Assembly: GCA_013619035.1 (NCBI GenBank)
Contig: JABXKX010000095.1
Location: 1-9,879 of the forward strand
Length of the DNA: 9,879 bases
Source: Peptostreptococcaceae bacterium
GTDB lineage: Bacteria > Bacillota_A > Clostridia > Peptostreptococcales > Acidaminobacteraceae
Direction of reading: 5' to 3'
Position 1 is the first letter of the stretch, and every line of letters begins with the position of its first letter. Below the pieces are notes generated by a model. That model searched no databases, was not told the DNA's origin, and was given only the letters and a program-made list of their open reading frames with translations. Positions 6,894 to 9,879 of the stretch are shown in pieces. Made by a program: the position numbers and the translations under genes.

Positions 6894-7640
6894 TTAAATG
6901 AGTAAACCTAATTGTTGTTGTTGTTGCTGTTCAGTCTGTTGTTTTTGCATAGCATTTTTGTATTGGTCTAATACATTTTGCTTGTTGAGATTCGTTATTG
7001 CTTTAGCAATATCTAAATCTGCAATACTTGACTTCGCAGCTGTTTGATTGATTTCACTAACTCGAGTATTGTTTAAATTAGATTCGAGTCCATTGGTTAT
7101 AGCACCAATTTCGGATAATGATTCTGTTACTTTTGATATGGCTTCGTCAATGTCATTGATGTCAAAATTTCCTGTAACAGAAAATCCATCTAATCCAAGA
7201 GCTTCTAAACTAGAGTCTTGTAATGTCATTTGTGTTCCTTGACCATTTGCACCCACACCAAGTTGTTGTTCAGTAAAGGAACCATCAATCAATTTTTTTG
7301 TGTTAAATTCTGTATTTTGTACGTTGTTTTGAATGTTTTCAAGTAGACTGTTGATCTCATTTTGAATGATCGATTTGTCATCTGCAGAATACGTACCATT
7401 CCCTGCTTGAACAGCAAGTTCTCTTATCCGTCCTAATTCTTCTAGAATGGTATTCAATGAACCATCTGCTACTTTCAACAAGTCCTGACTAGATTCAATG
7501 TTTTGTATGCCTTTTTGATCACCTTTTATTTGGCTATTAAGTTTTTCGGAAATCGCTAGTCCTGCTGGATCTTTTGATGCAGAATTGATACGATTACCGC
7601 TGGCAATTTGAGAATACGCGTCATATGCTGGTATCTTCAA
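6894..7640 (-). CDS. Atypical short flagellin
   Basis: A 248-residue flagellin-family protein, the filament subunit exported through the flagellar type III apparatus. Canonical N-terminal signatures are present: S-G-N-R-I-N-S-A (14-21), D-P-A-G-L-A-I-S-E-K (24-33) and R-I-R-E-L-A-V-Q-A-G-N-G-T (71-83). The C-terminal half shows A-I-T-N-G-L-E (180-186), S-I-A-D-L-D-I-A-K (205-213) and Q-N-V-L (221-224). There is little variable domain, and no Cys or Trp. The N-terminus is odd: only about 14 residues precede S-G, against about 30 in classic flagellins, so much of the ND0 helix is absent while CD0 keeps full length and ends in a Gln-rich tail. The start is TTG at 7640, with AGGTGAT (7652-7646) at good spacing. 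An in-frame TGA five codons upstream rules out a longer N-terminus in this frame. It is the only leftward gene, isolated from other flagellar genes. It could be a minor or specialised flagellin. Confidence 0.9.
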   Translation of the reverse strand: MKIPAYDAYSQIASGNRINSASKDPAGLAISEKLNSQIKGDQKGIQNIESSQDLLKVADGSLNTILEELGRIRELAVQAGNGTYSADDKSIIQNEINSLLENIQNNVQNTEFNTKKLIDGSFTEQQLGVGANGQGTQMTLQDSSLEALGLDGFSVTGNFDINDIDEAISKVTESLSEIGAITNGLESNLNNTRVSEINQTAAKSSIADLDIAKAITNLNKQNVLDQYKNAMQKQQTEQQQQQQLGLLI

Positions 7641-7660
7641 AGGGCATCACCTCACAATCA

Positions 7661-7720
7661 CTTTATACATACCCCTGTTATCAGATTTTAATCGATTGAA
7701 TACATTAAGTATGTATAAAG
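7661..7720. promoter_or_regulatory. 12-bp inverted repeat in the divergent intergenic region
   Basis: CTTTATACATAC (7661-7672) and GTATGTATAAAG (7709-7720) are exact reverse complements separated by 36 bases. The gap contains a further ATACAT (7700-7705), which pairs with ATGTAT at 7711-7716. The region lies between the divergent flagellin and glycosyltransferase genes. I find no clear sigma-A or sigma-D promoter for either, although the arms contain -10-like TATAAA/TATACA strings. A shared operator pair, or promoter elements facing both ways, is inferred. Confidence 0.5.
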
Positions 7721-7785
7721 GCATTTACTGTTAATTTTATATTTAGTTGGGTATAAACTCCCTGATAGAAAGTAAAGGTGATAAT

Positions 7786-8991
7786 TTGAAGATAGCACTA
7801 GGAATGATAACAAAGGATTTATTAACAATTGAGCCACTTGATCAGTTTCTAAACAATGCCAAAAAATTTGGACATCCTATAGACAGCGTTGTGATAGCGT
7901 ATGCTGATCAAATTGATATGACGGTTGTAGAAGAACTCAAAAAAATAGTAACGGTTCATTTAGTACAAATCAGAAAATCTTTAGCATTACATAATAAGTT
8001 AGTGAATATGGGAATGGAAGATGCAGAAATTGAATGTTTGATAGGCAAAGTGACTGAGGATTTTGATGGCAGAGCCGCTTATGGACAAAGTAGAAATCAT
8101 GTCATCATTGAGGCGATGCTTCAAAATTTAGATGTTTTGGTCTTTATTGACACGGATGTTTACCCTGAGGTCATTATTAAAAAACAAGACCTGTTGAGTC
8201 AGAAAAAGTATATGACCCGAAAAACGGCGATAAAAGATGTTTATATTCAAGAAGTTGATTTTATTGGAGAACATTTAAAACATTTAGAACAGGAAAACAT
8301 CACCGTGACTACGAGTGATTATACGGGTTATTTTATCATACCACCTATGAAATTTGATGGTATGCAAGATTTGTTTTATGGACTAAAAAAAGAAACGGCT
8401 TACAATTACATCACTGACAGTATACATCACCAATGTTTAGCAACAGATCATGGCATCAGACGGAGTGGTTTTAGAACCAATAAAGTTCTTGGAGGCAATG
8501 TTGCGATTAAACTTAAGCTTTTTAAAACCATGGTACCTTTTTTTTCTAGTACCTATTCTGTTGACGGCAATAAATATTTGACCCGTGGTGAAGACACAAT
8601 ATTGGCGATTCAACTTAGAGAACAACATGAATATGTCTTTTATGATATAGATATGAAAATTTTCCATAATACTTATAGCCACTTTCCTACAATCCCTGAT
8701 ATCGTAAATGATCCGAAAATAAAAGATCGCTTTTTCTATGCGTGTATGGGTTGGATTGGTAGAAATCCATTTTTAAATGATATACAAGGTGTGAATATAG
8801 AGAGGGTATATGATTTAGAACATCAATACCTCGTCAGTAGTGCAAAAAAAATAAGTGAATATTTGCAAGATGATAGATTTTTAGTATTACCCAAAGCACA
8901 TCAAATTGCATATGAGAATTTAAGTGTTATGAAAGAAGAATTTGAATGTTTTAAAAGAAGTTGGTTTGAATTTATAAGGAGGATGAAATGA
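7786..8991 (+). CDS. Putative GT-A fold glycosyltransferase (family 2-like)
   Basis: A 401-residue soluble protein with features of a GT-A glycosyltransferase. A beta strand leads to F-I-D-T-D-V (120-125), a D-x-D motif expected to bind metal and the nucleotide sugar. An upstream helix carries S-R-N-H-V-I-I-E-A (102-110), and R-G-E-D-T (267-271) resembles the E-D catalytic-base motif of GT2-type enzymes. There are no membrane segments. Similarity is by motif only and the donor and acceptor are unknown. I prefer TTG 7786, giving M-K-I-A-L-G-M, because AAAGGTGAT (7774-7782) lies just before it; an in-frame TTG at 7747 has no ribosome binding site and adds 13 unlikely residues. It is divergent from the flagellin and overlaps the next glycosyltransferase by ATGA. 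That context suggests flagellin or surface-glycan modification. Confidence 0.72.
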   Translation: MKIALGMITKDLLTIEPLDQFLNNAKKFGHPIDSVVIAYADQIDMTVVEELKKIVTVHLVQIRKSLALHNKLVNMGMEDAEIECLIGKVTEDFDGRAAYGQSRNHVIIEAMLQNLDVLVFIDTDVYPEVIIKKQDLLSQKKYMTRKTAIKDVYIQEVDFIGEHLKHLEQENITVTTSDYTGYFIIPPMKFDGMQDLFYGLKKETAYNYITDSIHHQCLATDHGIRRSGFRTNKVLGGNVAIKLKLFKTMVPFFSSTYSVDGNKYLTRGEDTILAIQLREQHEYVFYDIDMKIFHNTYSHFPTIPDIVNDPKIKDRFFYACMGWIGRNPFLNDIQGVNIERVYDLEHQYLVSSAKKISEYLQDDRFLVLPKAHQIAYENLSVMKEEFECFKRSWFEFIRRMK

Positions 8992-9879
8992 GAATTTTAA
9001 TTTTGAACCATTTCCCACTCGAGGGATCTGGAAGTGGTATTTATACCAAAAACTTGGCAAGAGAATTGAGTGAAATGGGTCATACTGTTAAGGTTGTGTT
9101 TCCTGAAATTGAACCAGTTTCATTTGATGCGTTTGAAACAAGAGTAATTTTATTTAAAGGTCCCGAGACCCAAAATCCTGAGATGAATTATAATTTTCCT
9201 TGTTTTACATCACATCCAAGAAGTAATCACACATATTACGAATTAACTGATGAAGAGTTAGAAGGTTATGTGCAAAAATTTGTTGATGTGACCAAAGAAG
9301 AAGTTGAACGTTTCAAACCTGATGTGATACATGCTCAACATCTTTGGGTAACACCTTACGCAGCTTCATTGACAGGTATTCCTTATATTGTAACGGCTCA
9401 TGGAACCGACTTGAAAGGGTTTGTTATAGATGATCGTTACCATAAATATGCTTTAGAAGGCGCTAGAAAAGCCAGTAAAATAATTACAATATCTGAGCAG
9501 GTTGATACTGAAGTTTCAGAATTATATGGCGTGCCTGAAGAAAAAAAACAATTGGTTATGAATGGTTATGATGAGAATCTATTTAAAGTTAGAGATCTCA
9601 ATAGAGAAGATGTTTTAAGTGATTTTAATTTGTCGGAAAAACCAGATTATGTGGTTTCGTTTGCTGGTAAGTTAACTCATTTTAAAGGTGTGGATGTCCT
9701 TTTAAAAGCGGCAAAAATATACAACGAGTCCATTGAGGGCAATGTACTAACTTTAATTGCTGGTAATGGTGAACTTTACGAAGAACTCAATAAAATGAAG
9801 ATGATGCTGAAACTGGATAGTGTCAAGTTTTTAGGCCATGTGAATCAAGGTCAATTGGTTGACTTATATAATATAGCAG
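8988..9879 (+). CDS. GT4 family (GT-B fold) glycosyltransferase, 3'-partial
   Basis: The frame stays open from ATG 8988 to the window edge, giving 297 residues; complete family members usually have about 370-420. The N-terminal Rossmann domain has the glycine-rich loop G-S-G-S-G-I-Y (13-19) followed by L-A-R-E-L-S-E-M-G-H (23-32), a D-V-I-H-A-Q-H strand (112-118) and A-H-G-T-D (137-141). The C-terminal nucleotide-sugar domain opens with S-F-A-G-K-L-T-H-F-K-G (224-234) and continues through A-G-N-G-E-L (258-263). The E-x7-E donor-binding motif would lie beyond the window. It is a retaining transferase by family; the sugar is unknown. The ribosome binding site AAGGAGG (8976-8982) is near perfect, and the start overlaps the upstream stop, so the two transferases are co-translated. 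No lipid anchor or membrane segment is seen. Confidence 0.92.
   Translation, partial: MRILILNHFPLEGSGSGIYTKNLARELSEMGHTVKVVFPEIEPVSFDAFETRVILFKGPETQNPEMNYNFPCFTSHPRSNHTYYELTDEELEGYVQKFVDVTKEEVERFKPDVIHAQHLWVTPYAASLTGIPYIVTAHGTDLKGFVIDDRYHKYALEGARKASKIITISEQVDTEVSELYGVPEEKKQLVMNGYDENLFKVRDLNREDVLSDFNLSEKPDYVVSFAGKLTHFKGVDVLLKAAKIYNESIEGNVLTLIAGNGELYEELNKMKMMLKLDSVKFLGHVNQGQLVDLYNIA

Noticed and set aside
7048..7242. Plus-strand open frame inside the flagellin gene and other antisense frames at 533-902, 3495-3971, 4732-4920, 6094-6291 and 8437-8682
   Set aside because: These are short, lack ribosome binding sites and known motifs, and lie opposite clear conserved genes.
7690..7745. Sigma-D (flagellar) promoter for the flagellin gene
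   Set aside because: CGAT-containing strings exist on the minus strand, but none has a TAAA element at the required distance of about 15 bases.
7747..7785. Longer N-terminus of the GT-A-like gene from TTG 7747
   Set aside because: It has no ribosome binding site, and the added residues precede a typical M-K-I-A-L start with AAAGGTGAT in front of it.

Overview
The window is AT-rich and gene-dense. It has strong GGAGG-type ribosome binding sites, TTG starts, compact intrinsic terminators, a lipobox lipoprotein, an OmpR/VanS-type two-component pair and a flagellin. This fits a motile low-GC Gram-positive bacterium (Bacillota, most likely a clostridial lineage). I cannot name the genus from sequence alone, and nothing indicates a prophage, plasmid, transposon or CRISPR locus.

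Layout. (1) 1-2898: the tail of an operon made of a 5'-truncated lipoprotein, an OmpR-family response regulator and its membrane histidine kinase. The genes are tightly coupled and end at an intrinsic terminator whose hairpin includes the kinase stop codon. (2) 2955-3858: a monocistronic exported lytic transglycosylase. It has a clear extended -10 promoter, a hairpin plus T9 tract at the very start of its leader, and a UUCG-loop terminator. (3) 3869-6877: a two-gene unit encoding a PD-(D/E)XK nuclease fused to a Rad3/DinG-type helicase with a candidate Fe-S cysteine set, followed through an ATGA overlap by a small P-loop kinase-like protein. A strong bidirectional terminator closes it. (4) 6894-7640, minus strand: the only leftward gene, an atypical short flagellin with a shortened N-terminal D0 helix and a glutamine-rich C-terminus. 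(5) 7641-7785: a divergent intergenic region with a 12-bp perfect inverted repeat. (6) 7786-9879: two glycosyltransferase genes joined by an ATGA overlap, the second running off the window.

Working together (inference): the lipoprotein and two-component system probably form one envelope-sensing unit. The transglycosylase is a wall-remodelling enzyme. The nuclease-helicase is a DNA metabolism or repair protein. The flagellin and divergent glycosyltransferases may form a small flagellin-modification or surface-glycan locus, because they share a regulatory intergenic region.

The most notable items are the nuclease-helicase architecture, the flagellin with an asymmetric D0 domain, the symmetric intergenic region between it and the glycosyltransferases, and the hairpin/T-tract leader of the transglycosylase. 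I see no convincing evidence of a wholly new system.
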